From Pandoraea iniqua (GTDB lineage Bacteria > Pseudomonadota > Gammaproteobacteria > Burkholderiales > Burkholderiaceae), in contig NZ_CABPSF010000001.1 of NCBI RefSeq assembly GCF_902459685.1, positions 372,001-436,000 of the forward strand: a DNA stretch of 64,000 nucleotides, given 5' to 3'. Positions 52,245-61,678 of this stretch are shown here, in pieces. The notes under the pieces were generated by a model. It saw only the letters and a program-made list of their open reading frames with translations, ran no database searches and was not told the DNA's origin. A program made the position numbers and the translations under genes. Positions within the stretch are counted from its first letter, which is position 1, and each line of letters begins with the position of its first letter.

Positions 52245-52990
52245 GCGCCGCACTCGAAATTCAAGGGCTGTCGAAGCGCTTCGGCCAGCTCGACGTCACG
52301 CGCAATGTGACGCTCTCGCTGCAAGCCGGGGCACGTCACGCGCTGATCGGCCCGAACGGCGCTGGCAAGAGCACGTTGATGAACCTGCTCACCGGCGTGC
52401 TCAAGCCCAACTCGGGCGTGGTGCGCGTGGGCGGCACCGACGTCACGTCGATGCCCTCGCACAAGCGCGTGAAGCTCGGGCTGGCGCGTACGTTCCAACT
52501 GAACACGTTGTTCAACACGCTGACCGTGGCCGAGAACGTGGGCCTCGCGCTCACCTCGCGCCGTGGGCTCGACGGCCGTATCGGTAAGCCGCTGGCGAAT
52601 CGTCCCGAAGTCGTGGAAGAAGCGGCGGAGCGTCTGCGTGCGCTAGGCATGCTCGATCTCGCGGGCCGTCGCATCGATGAGCTCGCCTACGGCCAACGCC
52701 GTCAGGTGGAGATTGCGCTGGGGCTGGCACTCGACCCGAAGGTGCTGCTGCTCGACGAACCTGTCGCAGGTGTGCCGTCGGGACAGGGCCGCAAGTTGTT
52801 CGACCTGCTCGAACGGTTGCCTGAAGACGTGGCGGTGATGGTCATCGAACACGACATGGATCTGGTCTTCCGTTTTGCGCGCCGTATCACGGTGTTGGTG
52901 GAAGGCGCCGTGCTGATGGAAGGCGAGAAGGAAGAAGTGCGCCGCGACCCGCGTGTGCGCGACATTTATCTGGGGCGTCGCCATGACTGA
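52241..52990 (+). CDS. livG: LivG-type ABC ATPase
   Basis: 249 residues, GTG start with AAGGAGGTGA. Walker A GPNGAGKST, Walker B VLLLDEPVAGV, H-loop VIEHDMD. The signature reads ELAYGQRRQVEIALGLAL, a variant of LSGGQ usual in LivG. It overlaps livM by 4 bp and livF by 8 bp. Confidence 0.9.
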   Translation: MSAALEIQGLSKRFGQLDVTRNVTLSLQAGARHALIGPNGAGKSTLMNLLTGVLKPNSGVVRVGGTDVTSMPSHKRVKLGLARTFQLNTLFNTLTVAENVGLALTSRRGLDGRIGKPLANRPEVVEEAAERLRALGMLDLAGRRIDELAYGQRRQVEIALGLALDPKVLLLDEPVAGVPSGQGRKLFDLLERLPEDVAVMVIEHDMDLVFRFARRITVLVEGAVLMEGEKEEVRRDPRVRDIYLGRRHD

Positions 52991-53693
52991 CATCCTGCTC
53001 GAAGCCGGCGGCCTGAGCGCGGGCTATGGCGAGACCATCGTGCTCGAAGACCTGAGCCTGCGTCTGGCCGCTGGCGAAGCCATCGCCATTCTTGGCCGCA
53101 ACGGTGTGGGCAAGAGCACGTTGCTGCTCAGCCTGCTCGGGCTGACCACGCGCCACGGCGGCGTGATCCGCTATCTCGAAAACGACATCTCGCATTGGCC
53201 TGCCTATAAGCGGGCGCGCGCCGGTCTCGCATTGGTGCCGCAGGAGCGCGAGATCTTCAAGTCGCTCTCCGTCGAAGAGAACCTGCAAGTCTCGGCCATG
53301 GGTGACGCATGGACGCTGGAGCGCGTGTACGACCTGTTTCCGCGACTGGCCGAGCGTCGCCGCAATCTGGGCAACCAACTCTCGGGCGGCGAGCAGCAGA
53401 TGCTCGCCATCGGCCGCGCGCTGATCGGCAACCCCCGTGTGGTGCTGTTCGACGAACCCTTCGAAGGGCTCGCGCCGGTGATCGTCGACCAACTCGTCGA
53501 CGCGTTCTGGAAGCTGCGTGCCGACGGTGGCATGGGCGTCGTGCTGGTGGAGCAACACGCTGAACTGGGGCTGGAGTTGACCGACCGCGCGCTCGTGCTC
53601 GACCGGGGCCGCGAGGTTTGGGCAGGGCGCAGTAGTGAACTCGCGGCGTCGCCGGAATTGCTCGGCGCGCTGGTTGGGCTGGAAAGCGTTTGA
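52983..53693 (+). CDS. livF: LivF-type ABC ATPase
   Basis: 236 residues. Walker A GRNGVGKST, signature QLSGGEQQMLAIGRAL, Walker B VVLFDEPFEGLAP, H-loop VLVEQHAELGLEL. With LivG it energises the aromatic-acid importer. galB starts 50 bp downstream on the same message. Confidence 0.9.
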   Translation: MTDILLEAGGLSAGYGETIVLEDLSLRLAAGEAIAILGRNGVGKSTLLLSLLGLTTRHGGVIRYLENDISHWPAYKRARAGLALVPQEREIFKSLSVEENLQVSAMGDAWTLERVYDLFPRLAERRRNLGNQLSGGEQQMLAIGRALIGNPRVVLFDEPFEGLAPVIVDQLVDAFWKLRADGGMGVVLVEQHAELGLELTDRALVLDRGREVWAGRSSELAASPELLGALVGLESV

Positions 53694-53743
53694 TCGCCTG
53701 TGGATGGCACGACGCATTACGCATCACGAATTGACGGAACATC

Positions 53744-54499
53744 ATGACGACATCACAGAACACCAATACGACGGCGCTCTCCGGCCTCGTCGTCAGCGCC
53801 CACTCGGCAGACTTCGTCTGGCGCGCGGCAGGCACCATCGCCACGCACGTGGCGCAGGGCTATCGCATGAAGGTCGTCTGCCTCTCGTTCGGCGAGCGCG
53901 GCGAGTCGGCCAAGCTCTGGCGCAAGGGTGCCGAGATGACCGAAGCGAAGGTCAAGGCGGCACGCCGTGAAGAAGCGCAACGCGCGGCCGACATTCTCGG
54001 CGCGGAAATCGAGTTTCTCGATATCGGCGACTACCCGATGCGTGTGTCCGACGAGACGCTGTTCCGTCTCGTGGATATCTATCGCGAATTGCAGCCGTCG
54101 TTCGTGCTGAGCCACTCGGAGAAAGACCCGTACAACTTCGATCATCCGCTTGCGATGCACGTGACGCAGGAAGCCCGCGTGATTGCGCAGGCCGAAGGCC
54201 ACAAGCCGGGCGAAAAAGTGATTGGCGCCCCGGCGGTGCTGGCGTTCGAACCGCACCAGACCGAGCAGTGCGAATGGATTCCCAACACGTTTGTCGACAT
54301 CACGCCGGTGTGGGAGACGAAGCGCGCCGCCATCGAGTGCATGGCCGGTCAGGAACACCTGTGGGATTACTACACGCGCGTCGCCCTGCAACGCGGCGTG
54401 CAAGCCAAGCGCAACATCGGCATCACGGCCACGCGCGACATCAAATATGCAGAAGGGCTCATGCGTCTGACGCCCGTCGTTACGGAGCAACTGTCATGA
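53744..54499 (+). CDS. galB: 4-oxalomesaconate hydratase, PIG-L family (GalB)
   Basis: 251 residues. PIG-L/LmbE fold: zinc-site residues in [14 protein letters not shown] (His20, Asp23) and in HPLAMHVT (about residue 125). PIG-L proteins are usually deacetylases, but the gallate-pathway hydratase GalB belongs to this family. The next two genes are the pathway aldolase and tautomerase, so the hydratase call is strong. It adds water to 4-oxalomesaconate to give 4-carboxy-4-hydroxy-2-oxoadipate. The stop overlaps galC by 4 bp. Confidence 0.87.
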   Translation: MTTSQNTNTTALSGLVVSAHSADFVWRAAGTIATHVAQGYRMKVVCLSFGERGESAKLWRKGAEMTEAKVKAARREEAQRAADILGAEIEFLDIGDYPMRVSDETLFRLVDIYRELQPSFVLSHSEKDPYNFDHPLAMHVTQEARVIAQAEGHKPGEKVIGAPAVLAFEPHQTEQCEWIPNTFVDITPVWETKRAAIECMAGQEHLWDYYTRVALQRGVQAKRNIGITATRDIKYAEGLMRLTPVVTEQLS

Positions 54500-55209
54500 T
54501 TCGCGGCGTCGTCGTTCGTCAAATTCCCCGCGTCGATGCGGCCACCCTCGACATTCTGCGCAGCGCAGGCAGTGCCACCGTGCATGAGGCGCAGAGCCGT
54601 CTCGGCCTGATGGCTACCTACCTGCGCCCGATTTACGCCGGTGCCGCCGTGGCCGGCAGCGCGGTGACCGTGCTGGCACCGCCGTCGGACAACTGGATGC
54701 TGCACGTGGCCGTCGAGCAGGCACAGCCCGGCGACATCGTCGTGGTCGGCGTGACCTCGCCGTGCGACGACGGTTACTTCGGCGACCTGCTCGCCACGTC
54801 GATGAAAGCACGCGGCGTCGCAGGCCTCGTCATCGACGCCGGTTGCCGTGACATCGCCACGCTGACGGAAATGAAATTCCCGGTCTGGTCGAAAGCCATC
54901 TCTTCGCAAGGCACGGTCAAGGAAACGCTCGGCTCGGTGAACGTGCCGGTGGTGTGTGCGAATCAGATCGTGCATCCGGGCGACGTGATCGTGGCCGACG
55001 ACGACGGCGTGACGGTCGTGCCGTACGCCACGGCGCAAGCGGTCGCGAAAGCCGCTGCGGCGCGCGGTGCCGACGAAGCATACAAGCGCGGTGTGCTCGC
55101 GGGCGGCACGCTGGGTCTGGACTACTACAAGATGCGCGAACGTCTCGCCGCCAAGGGCCTGCGCTACGTCGACTCGCTCGACGAGCTCGGCGCATCCGAA
55201 GGCAAGTGA
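54496..55209 (+). CDS. galC: 4-carboxy-4-hydroxy-2-oxoadipate aldolase (GalC/LigK)
   Basis: 237 residues. RraA-like class II aldolase fold: [20 protein letters not shown], then [12 protein letters not shown] with substrate/metal residues Arg118 and Asp119. It splits the hydrated intermediate into pyruvate and oxaloacetate, the last step of the meta-cleavage route. The overlap with galB and the 2-bp gap to galD show one operon. Confidence 0.92.
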   Translation: MIRGVVVRQIPRVDAATLDILRSAGSATVHEAQSRLGLMATYLRPIYAGAAVAGSAVTVLAPPSDNWMLHVAVEQAQPGDIVVVGVTSPCDDGYFGDLLATSMKARGVAGLVIDAGCRDIATLTEMKFPVWSKAISSQGTVKETLGSVNVPVVCANQIVHPGDVIVADDDGVTVVPYATAQAVAKAAAARGADEAYKRGVLAGGTLGLDYYKMRERLAAKGLRYVDSLDELGASEGK

Positions 55210-55211
55210 CG

Positions 55212-56360
55212 ATGACCCCGGGCGAACTCGTGAAGCCATTGCACCTGCACTCGCAAACGCGCATCGACGCGGCGGTCATCCGCGGCGGTACGTCGAAGGG
55301 ACTGTATTTTCTCGCCGACGATCTGCCCGCCGATGCCGCAACGCGCGACGCTGTGCTGCTCGCTGCGATGGGCTCGCCCGACGCGCGCCAGATCGACGGC
55401 ATGGGCGGCGCGGACCCGCTCACGAGCAAGGTGGCGATCGTCTCGCGCGCGACGCGTGGCGATGCCGACGTCGATTACCTGTTTGCCCAAGTCGTCGTGG
55501 ACGAAGCCCGTGTCGACTACGGGCAAAACTGCGGCAACCTGCTTGCAGGTGTGGGGCCGTTCGCGATCGAGCGGGGGCTCGTGGCGACGACGGGCGACGT
55601 GACGAACGTCGGCATTCACATGGTCAATACGGGGCAGGTGGCGCTCGCCACAGTGCAGACACCCGCCGACTCGGTGAAGTACGACGGCGACGTGGCCATC
55701 GACGGTGTGCCGGGCACGGCCGCCCCGATTCCGCTGATGTTCCGCGATACCGCCGGTTCGACTTGCGGCGCGCTGTTTCCGACCGGACAACGTCAGGATG
55801 TCGTCGACGGTGTGGCCGTGACCTGCATCGACAACGGCATGCCGCTGGTGCTGATGCGCGCGGCGGATCTGGGTTGTACCGGCACGGAGTCTTGCGAGCA
55901 GTTGGAAGCCGGTGCAGATTTTCAGCCGCTGCGCGAGAAGATCGAATCGATTCGTCTCGCCATCGGCCCGCGTATGAACCTTGGCGACGTGCGCTCGCGT
56001 ACGGTGCCCAAGATGTGTCTCGTGGCACCGCCGCAAGCGGGCGGCGCACTGCTCACGCGTTGTTTCATTCCGCATCGCTGCCACTCGTCGATCGGCGTGC
56101 TGGCGGCGGTCAGTGTGGCGACGGCCGCGGCATTGCCGGGCACCGTCTGTCACGAGATGGCAGTGGTGCCCGATGACGCTGCGCCGCTGTTGTCGATTGA
56201 ACATCCGACCGGTGAGTTCACCGTGCGTCTGACGCTCGCGCGCAATGACGCTGGCGAGAGCGAGGTGACGGGCGCCGGACTGCTGCGCACCGCGCGCTGG
56301 CTCTTCGACGGTCAGGTGTGCATACCGCGTAGCGTCTGGGCGCAGGGAGGGAAGCCATGA
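55212..56360 (+). CDS. galD: 4-oxalomesaconate tautomerase (GalD, PrpF family)
   Basis: 382 residues. PrpF/DAP-epimerase-like fold: AVIRGGTSKGLYFLADDLP, QIDGMGGADPLTSKVAIVS, DYGQNCGNLLAGVGPFAIE (first catalytic Cys) and STCGALFPTG. GalD shifts the double bond of 4-oxalomesaconate so that GalB can hydrate it. The position directly after the aldolase gene settles the PrpF-like annotation in favour of GalD. The next gene overlaps by 4 bp. Confidence 0.9.
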   Translation: MTPGELVKPLHLHSQTRIDAAVIRGGTSKGLYFLADDLPADAATRDAVLLAAMGSPDARQIDGMGGADPLTSKVAIVSRATRGDADVDYLFAQVVVDEARVDYGQNCGNLLAGVGPFAIERGLVATTGDVTNVGIHMVNTGQVALATVQTPADSVKYDGDVAIDGVPGTAAPIPLMFRDTAGSTCGALFPTGQRQDVVDGVAVTCIDNGMPLVLMRAADLGCTGTESCEQLEAGADFQPLREKIESIRLAIGPRMNLGDVRSRTVPKMCLVAPPQAGGALLTRCFIPHRCHSSIGVLAAVSVATAAALPGTVCHEMAVVPDDAAPLLSIEHPTGEFTVRLTLARNDAGESEVTGAGLLRTARWLFDGQVCIPRSVWAQGGKP

Positions 56361-57133
56361 GCACCGAACGTCCCCCGTTGCTCATGCTTCCCGGCTTGCT
56401 CTGCGATCAGGTGGCGTGGGCCGCCACGGCCGCGCTGCTGCCGGAACACGACTGTCGCGTGCCTGCATGGGGCGCCCTCGACACCATCGAGGCCATGGCG
56501 CGCCACGTGCTCGCGACGGTGACCGACCCGCGCTTCGCCGTTGCCGGGCATTCGATGGGCGGGCGCATCGCATTGGAAGTGGTGCGGCTTGCACCGGAAC
56601 GCGTCACCCATCTGGCATTGCTCGACACGGGGTATCAGGCACTGCCCGAAGGCGAAGCCGCCGAGAAGGAACGCGCGGGCCGCGCTGCACTGCTGGCGCG
56701 CTCGCGTGAAGCGGGCATGCGCGCGATGGGGCAGGTGTGGGCCACCGGCATGGTGCATCCCGACCAGATCGGCACGCCGCTGTTCGACGCGATTCTCGAC
56801 ATGATCGAGCGCAGTCATCCCGATCAGTTCGCCGCACAGATTCATGCGCTGCTGGGTCGCCCGGAAGCCACACCGCAACTCGCCGGTATTCAGTGCCCGA
56901 CGCTGGTTCTGTGCGGCAGGCAAGACACGTGGAGCCCGCTCGCCCGCCACGAAATCATGGCGGGGATGATTCCTCACGCCACGTTGTGCGTGATCGAAGA
57001 GAGCGGCCACATGAGCCCGATGGAGCGCCCGCAAGCCGTCGCCGCTGCGCTGCGTGCATGGCTCGCGACAGCGCCTTCTGATCCCGATTCCAATTCCGAT
57101 TCCGAGTCCGATATCACGGCACGACCCGCATGA
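56357..57133 (+). CDS. alpha/beta-hydrolase of the gallate operon
   Basis: 258 residues. Nucleophile Ser66 in AVAGHSMGGRIAL, acid in CGRQDTWSP and base His in EESGHMSPMERP form a complete triad; the oxyanion-hole region is MLPGLLCD. The ATG overlaps galD by 4 bp and the stop overlaps the next gene by 4 bp. No step of the known Gal route needs a serine hydrolase, so it may open an ester or lactone, for example a gallate ester or a pyrone. The C-terminal residues run into Asp/Ser repeats (DPDSNSDSESD). Confidence 0.85.
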   Translation: MSTERPPLLMLPGLLCDQVAWAATAALLPEHDCRVPAWGALDTIEAMARHVLATVTDPRFAVAGHSMGGRIALEVVRLAPERVTHLALLDTGYQALPEGEAAEKERAGRAALLARSREAGMRAMGQVWATGMVHPDQIGTPLFDAILDMIERSHPDQFAAQIHALLGRPEATPQLAGIQCPTLVLCGRQDTWSPLARHEIMAGMIPHATLCVIEESGHMSPMERPQAVAAALRAWLATAPSDPDSNSDSESDITARPA

Positions 57134-57600
57134 GCGCTCAAGACACAACACCCGCGATTGATCAGAACACCCTCGACGCGATGCTCGCCAAGCAGGCGTG
57201 TCAGGACCTCGTGATGCGCTTTGCCGCATGCAACGACCGCCGCGATCCGCAGGGGCTCGCCGCGCTCTTCACGGAGAAAGGCGTGTTGGTGCGACCGGGC
57301 AGCGACCCGTTGGTCGGGCAGGCGGCAATCGCAGCGGCGTATGCCGACCGCCCTGCCGAGCGGCTCACGCGGCACCTCGTCGGCAACGTACTGATCGATG
57401 TGACGTCGGCCACCGGCGCTATCGGCAGCAGCACCGTGCTGCTGTGGAGCGGGTCGACGCAAGACGCGGCAGGGCCGTTCGGGCGTCCTGCGCAGGGCCG
57501 GCAGGTGATGGGCGAGTTCGAAGACACGTTCGTCAAGACGGCACAGGGTTGGCGCATCGCGAGACGCGAGGCGCGCTTCACGTTCGTGCGCGACGCGTGA
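57130..57600 (+). CDS. SnoaL/NTF2-like protein
   Basis: 156 residues. A cone-shaped NTF2 fold is suggested by the helical start (AKQACQDLVMRFAACNDRRD), ALFTEKGVLVRPG, HLVGNVLIDV and the closing GWRIARREARFTFVRDA. Members are small isomerases, hydratases or dioxygenase helpers. It ends the gal operon with 4-bp overlap to the hydrolase gene. Function in aromatic degradation is unknown. Confidence 0.8.
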   Translation: MSAQDTTPAIDQNTLDAMLAKQACQDLVMRFAACNDRRDPQGLAALFTEKGVLVRPGSDPLVGQAAIAAAYADRPAERLTRHLVGNVLIDVTSATGAIGSSTVLLWSGSTQDAAGPFGRPAQGRQVMGEFEDTFVKTAQGWRIARREARFTFVRDA

Positions 57601-57762
57601 GGGGTCACGTAGCGCGTAACACGTAACGAGCGATTCACGATTTAGCAGTTTGCAGTCTGGAGGTAGCAGGGCAAAAGAAGTCAAAAGGCGGGCCGGCGTC
57701 ATCGCCACCAGTCCGACGTTTGGCGTGGGGTAGTAGTGCATTCATAAAACAAGGGGACAGAA

Positions 57763-58842
57763 GTGAAATTGAAATACGCATTGGCCGCAGGCCTGATGCT
57801 GGGTGCAGGCCTGGCACAAGCACAAAGCAACGTCACGTTGTACGGGATCGTCGATACCGGCATCGCCTATTACAACAACGCTGCCGGTGGTGGCAGCTTC
57901 GTCGGTGAACCGACGCTGACCGGCAAGGTGCCGTCGCGCTTCGGCTTCAAGGGTGTGGAAGATCTGGGCGGCGGTCTCAAAGCTGTCTTCACGTTGGAAA
58001 ACGGCTTCCAGCCGGGCACGGGCGGCCTGAACTACGGCGGGCGTCTGTTCGGCCGTCAGGCCAACGTCGGTCTGTCGGGTTCGTGGGGTACGTTCCTCAT
58101 CGGCCGCCAGAACAACATGACGTTCTACGTGACGGGTAACGCGGACGTGATCGGACCGTCGATCTTCTCGCTCGCGAGTATCGACCCGTACATCGCCAAC
58201 GCGCGTAGCGACAGCGCTGTGGGCTACATGGGCAAGTTCTATGGCGTGACGTTGGGCGCGACGTACAGCTTCGGGCGCGATGGTTCGGCCGCCGGCGGTC
58301 CGTCGGCCACGAACTGCGCGGGTAACGTGGCGGGCAACTATCAGGCATGTAAGCAGTTCACCGGCCTGATCGGTTACGACTACGAGAACTTCGGTATTTC
58401 GGCATCGTACGACCAGATGCGCGGCAACACGGGCGCCGCCGCACCGCTGACGAGCTCGCAATACACCGACTCGCACGCTGTGATCAATGCGTACTACAAG
58501 TGGTCGTCGGGCCGCGTGGGCGGTGGCTGGATTCACCGCAACGTGAGCGCCGATGCCGCATCGCTCAGCTCGGACATCTACTTCCTCGGCTTCACGTACC
58601 TGCCGACGATCACGTGGGCGTTCGATGCACAGGCAATCCGTTACCAACTGAAGAGCCGTGCCAACGCGACCATGCTGATCGGCCGCGCTACGTACTCGCT
58701 GTCCAAGCGTACGTCGCTGTACGGCATGGCCGGCTGGGTCGCGAACAGCCAGAAGGGTGCCGTGGCGATCGCCGCCGGTGGCACGGTGGTCACCGGTGCA
58801 AACCAGTTCGGCACGATGCTGGGTATTCAGCACACGTTCTGA
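57763..58842 (+). CDS. outer-membrane porin (Gram-negative general porin family)
   Basis: 359 residues, GTG start with AAGGGGA. Signal peptide MKLKYALAAGLMLGAGLAQA, then SNVTLYGIVDTGIAYYNN, FGFKGVEDLGGGLKAVFTLE, RLFGRQANVGLSG and the C-terminal phenylalanine (LGIQHTF), all standard for betaproteobacterial OmpC-like trimeric porins. It lies 162 bp after the gal operon and could admit the aromatic acids, but linkage to the pathway is only positional. Confidence 0.93.
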   Translation: MKLKYALAAGLMLGAGLAQAQSNVTLYGIVDTGIAYYNNAAGGGSFVGEPTLTGKVPSRFGFKGVEDLGGGLKAVFTLENGFQPGTGGLNYGGRLFGRQANVGLSGSWGTFLIGRQNNMTFYVTGNADVIGPSIFSLASIDPYIANARSDSAVGYMGKFYGVTLGATYSFGRDGSAAGGPSATNCAGNVAGNYQACKQFTGLIGYDYENFGISASYDQMRGNTGAAAPLTSSQYTDSHAVINAYYKWSSGRVGGGWIHRNVSADAASLSSDIYFLGFTYLPTITWAFDAQAIRYQLKSRANATMLIGRATYSLSKRTSLYGMAGWVANSQKGAVAIAAGGTVVTGANQFGTMLGIQHTF

Positions 58843-59268
58843 TCGCACGGAGTCGTTGCGTCGTTGCATCGCTGATCCGCAGCCGCGAGCTTTGTTGCGC
58901 GGTTCTCGGACGGCGATACCGATACGCGGCGCTGCGCGCGTGAATTCGTCCGGGGGGGCGGTTCACATGCTGTGCGGCGCCGCGTCACTCCCTCCTGCTG
59001 CGGCATACGACGTGGTGGCGGTGCCGCGCACCACGAGAGAGTGATCCGGCAGACGTCGCGTGGCCGTACCGTGTGCAGCCGTACATTCCCCGAGCTGCAC
59101 CATCGCGCGCGATCTTCCTGCCCGGCCCGGGTGGTCCAGTCGACCGTTCCCCGGGCCGTCCATTTTTCCCCCGTCAGTGTCGGCGGCGATGTGGTTTTCG
59201 CCGCGGGTATCGCGCGCTTGCGACCTTGCCCTGCCGCGCTCTCGTTTTGCATTTCCGGTAACCTGCGC
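58843..59268. other. gap between porin and exporter genes
   Basis: 426 bp. No credible gene, repeat or terminator with a T-run was seen. A frame open upstream of the exporter ATG (from 58972) has coding-unlike, Arg/Cys-rich content and is treated as untranslated. Confidence 0.5.
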
Positions 59269-60669
59269 ATGTCCCAAAGCGTGACCCAACCCATGCCACC
59301 TTCCGCGCCGCTGGCCGACGGACTGAGCGCCCGCGCCCGGCGCATCGCCGTGCCTTCCATCCTGCTCGGCACCTTTCTGGGCAATCTCGACGCGTCCATT
59401 GCGAACGTCGCACTGCCGACCATCGCGCGCGATCTGGTGGCCGACCCGGCGTCGACGGTGTGGGTCGTCAACGCCTATCAACTGATTTTCGCCATGGCCG
59501 TGCTGCCGCTCGCCGCGCTGGGCGAGAAGCTCGGCTACCGGCGCGTGTTTCTGTTTGGTGTGGCCGGTTTCACCGTGGCATCGCTCGGCTGTGCGCTCGC
59601 ACCGAATCTGGCGTGGCTGGTGGCGGCGCGTGTCGTGCAGGGCTTGTGTGGTGCGTGCATGTCGACCATCGTGCCGGCGCTGTTGCGGATGGTCTTTCCG
59701 CCGAACATGGGCGGCCGCGCGATCTCGTTACTGGCGTTGACTGTCGCGCTCTCGACGGCGGCGGGCCCCAGCGTGGCGGCGGTAATTTTGTCGCTGGGCG
59801 ACTGGCGCTGGCTGTTCGCCATCAACCTGCCGATCGGTGTGGCCGCTTTCGTCGCATCGTCGCGTTTTCTGCCAGCGACACCGGGGGCCGAGCGGCGGCT
59901 CGACGTGCCGGGTGCGCTGCTCAATGCGGTGGCCTTGGCGCTCATCATCATCGGGCTAGGGCATGTGGGCGAAGCGGGGCACCACGGGGTGGCCGCGTTG
60001 CAGATCGTGCTCGGACTGGTGGTCGCCGTGATTCTCGTGCGTCATCAGCGTGCACAGACGTCGCCGTTGCTGCCGCTGGATCTGATGCGCGTGCCGGTGC
60101 TCGCGTTGTCGTCGCTCACGTCGATCGCCTGTTATATGGCGCAGACGCTCGCGTATGTCGGCATGCCGTTTTTGTTGCAGCATGCGTTCGCGCGCGGTGA
60201 AGCGGTGACGGGGTTGCTGATCACGCCTTGGCCACTGGTGATCGTGTTTGTCGCACCGCTCGCGGGCCGCTGGTCCGACCGCTTCGATAGCGCGCGCATG
60301 AGTGCGCTGGGGCTGGGGGTGTTTGCCGTGGGGCTGGCGTCGCTCGCGTGGTTGCCGCCAGACGCCTCGAACTGGGGCATCGCCGCGCGCATGGCGGTGT
60401 GCGGTATCGGCTTCGGGTTCTTCCAGACGCCCAATAATCGCATCATCATGATGGGCGCACCGCGCGAGCGCAGCGGGGCAGCCAGCGGGCTGATGACGAT
60501 TGCCCGCACGGTTGGCATGACGCTGGGGGCCGCGCTCGTCGCGTTGCTTTTCGACGTGTATGGCGCTGCCGGGGCGCACGCGGCGATGGTGGCGGCGACG
60601 GTGCTGGCGGCGGTGGGCGGTGGGGTCAGTTTGCTGCGGGTGAGGGCGAAGGCCAGCGCCAAGACCTAG
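59269..60669 (+). CDS. DHA2-type MFS exporter
   Basis: 466 residues, about 14 membrane segments. LGNLDASIANVALPTIARDL is the DHA2 opening (motif D1), and WVVNAYQLIFAMAVLPLAALGEKLG with YRRVFLFG follows as motif A. RVVQGLCGACMSTIVPALL is motif B, and LSTAAGPSVAAVIL lies at motif C. It probably exports drugs or toxic acids using the proton gradient. No adaptor protein or adjacent regulator was found. Confidence 0.87.
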   Translation: MSQSVTQPMPPSAPLADGLSARARRIAVPSILLGTFLGNLDASIANVALPTIARDLVADPASTVWVVNAYQLIFAMAVLPLAALGEKLGYRRVFLFGVAGFTVASLGCALAPNLAWLVAARVVQGLCGACMSTIVPALLRMVFPPNMGGRAISLLALTVALSTAAGPSVAAVILSLGDWRWLFAINLPIGVAAFVASSRFLPATPGAERRLDVPGALLNAVALALIIIGLGHVGEAGHHGVAALQIVLGLVVAVILVRHQRAQTSPLLPLDLMRVPVLALSSLTSIACYMAQTLAYVGMPFLLQHAFARGEAVTGLLITPWPLVIVFVAPLAGRWSDRFDSARMSALGLGVFAVGLASLAWLPPDASNWGIAARMAVCGIGFGFFQTPNNRIIMMGAPRERSGAASGLMTIARTVGMTLGAALVALLFDVYGAAGAHAAMVAATVLAAVGGGVSLLRVRAKASAKT

Positions 60670-60849
60670 GCGACATGTGCGACGGTCGCGACGTGCGCTG
60701 CATAAGGGTTCCGGCTTCTGACCCTGCTTCCGTCCCCGCTACCGTCCTCGTAAGGCTGGCTGAGTCGATTTGTCAAAGCGCGCCTTGCGCGATAGCATCG
60801 TGCCTTTCCGTGGTTTCGCTGCGGTGCCCGCCGGGCACTGCGCGCCCCA

Positions 60850-61668
60850 ATGCCGGTGTCCCCCGTGTCTCCTTCTCACGTACTGAGCCGACGCCGCCGG
60901 GCGAACCGCGCCCGCAGCGAACATGGCGGCCGCGGCCCGGTCTGGCTGTTCGATCTCGACAACACGCTGCATCGCGCGTCGCACGCGATCTTTCCGCGCA
61001 TTAACCGCGCGATGACGGCGTATATCGTCGAAAAACTGGGCTTGCCACACGACGAGGCGAACCGCCTGCGGTTTTCCTATACGCAACGATACGGCGCGGT
61101 GCTGCTCGGGCTCATCAAGCATCACGCCATCGATCCGCACGACTTTCTGGCACGGGTGCACGAGCTGCCGCCGCTGGCCGAGGTGCTGCGCGCCGAGCGC
61201 GGGCTCGGCCGGCTGCTCGCGGGGTTGCCCGGGCGCAAGATTCTGCTGACCAATGCCCCCGCGGCTTACGCCATGGCGATTGTCGATGCGTTGGGCATTC
61301 GCCGGCATTTCGAGCGCTGCGTCAGCATCGAAGACATGGCCGACCGGCATGCATGGCGAGCCAAACCGGACGCGATCATGCTGCGCCGGTTGTTGGCGAA
61401 GGAAGACCTCGCGCCGCACCGGACGTGGCTGGTCGAAGATACGCGCTCGCATCTGAAGCATCTGCGGCATTTCGGCATCGGCACCGTATGGATTACGGGG
61501 CATCTGCCGACGAGAAACAGCCACGGCGACGTGATGCCGCGCAGTGGGCGCCCACACTATGTGGATATCAAAGTACAATCTCTGCGCGAGTTACGGGCGC
61601 GCCTTGCGACCGGGGCCGGCGCGAGACGCATCGCCCGGGCCGCCCGACAATCAAATCCCTACCGATAA
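60850..61668 (+). CDS. HAD-family pyrimidine 5'-nucleotidase-like hydrolase
   Basis: 272 residues. The HAD nucleophile motif is FDLDNTLH, motif II is LLTNAPAAY, motif III Lys is in WRAKPDAIM and motif IV is VEDTRSHL. The pattern FDLDNTLH with a helical cap matches the SDT1-type pyrimidine 5'-nucleotidases found before slmA in betaproteobacteria. The first 28 residues are basic and unconserved, so a later start is possible. slmA begins 10 bp downstream. Confidence 0.85.
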   Translation: MPVSPVSPSHVLSRRRRANRARSEHGGRGPVWLFDLDNTLHRASHAIFPRINRAMTAYIVEKLGLPHDEANRLRFSYTQRYGAVLLGLIKHHAIDPHDFLARVHELPPLAEVLRAERGLGRLLAGLPGRKILLTNAPAAYAMAIVDALGIRRHFERCVSIEDMADRHAWRAKPDAIMLRRLLAKEDLAPHRTWLVEDTRSHLKHLRHFGIGTVWITGHLPTRNSHGDVMPRSGRPHYVDIKVQSLRELRARLATGAGARRIARAARQSNPYR

Positions 61669-61678
61669 CGACCAGACG

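Noticed and set aside
53744-54499. PIG-L protein as an N-acetylglucosaminyl deacetylase
   Set aside because: Direct linkage to the pathway aldolase and tautomerase genes points to the GalB hydratase branch of the fold.
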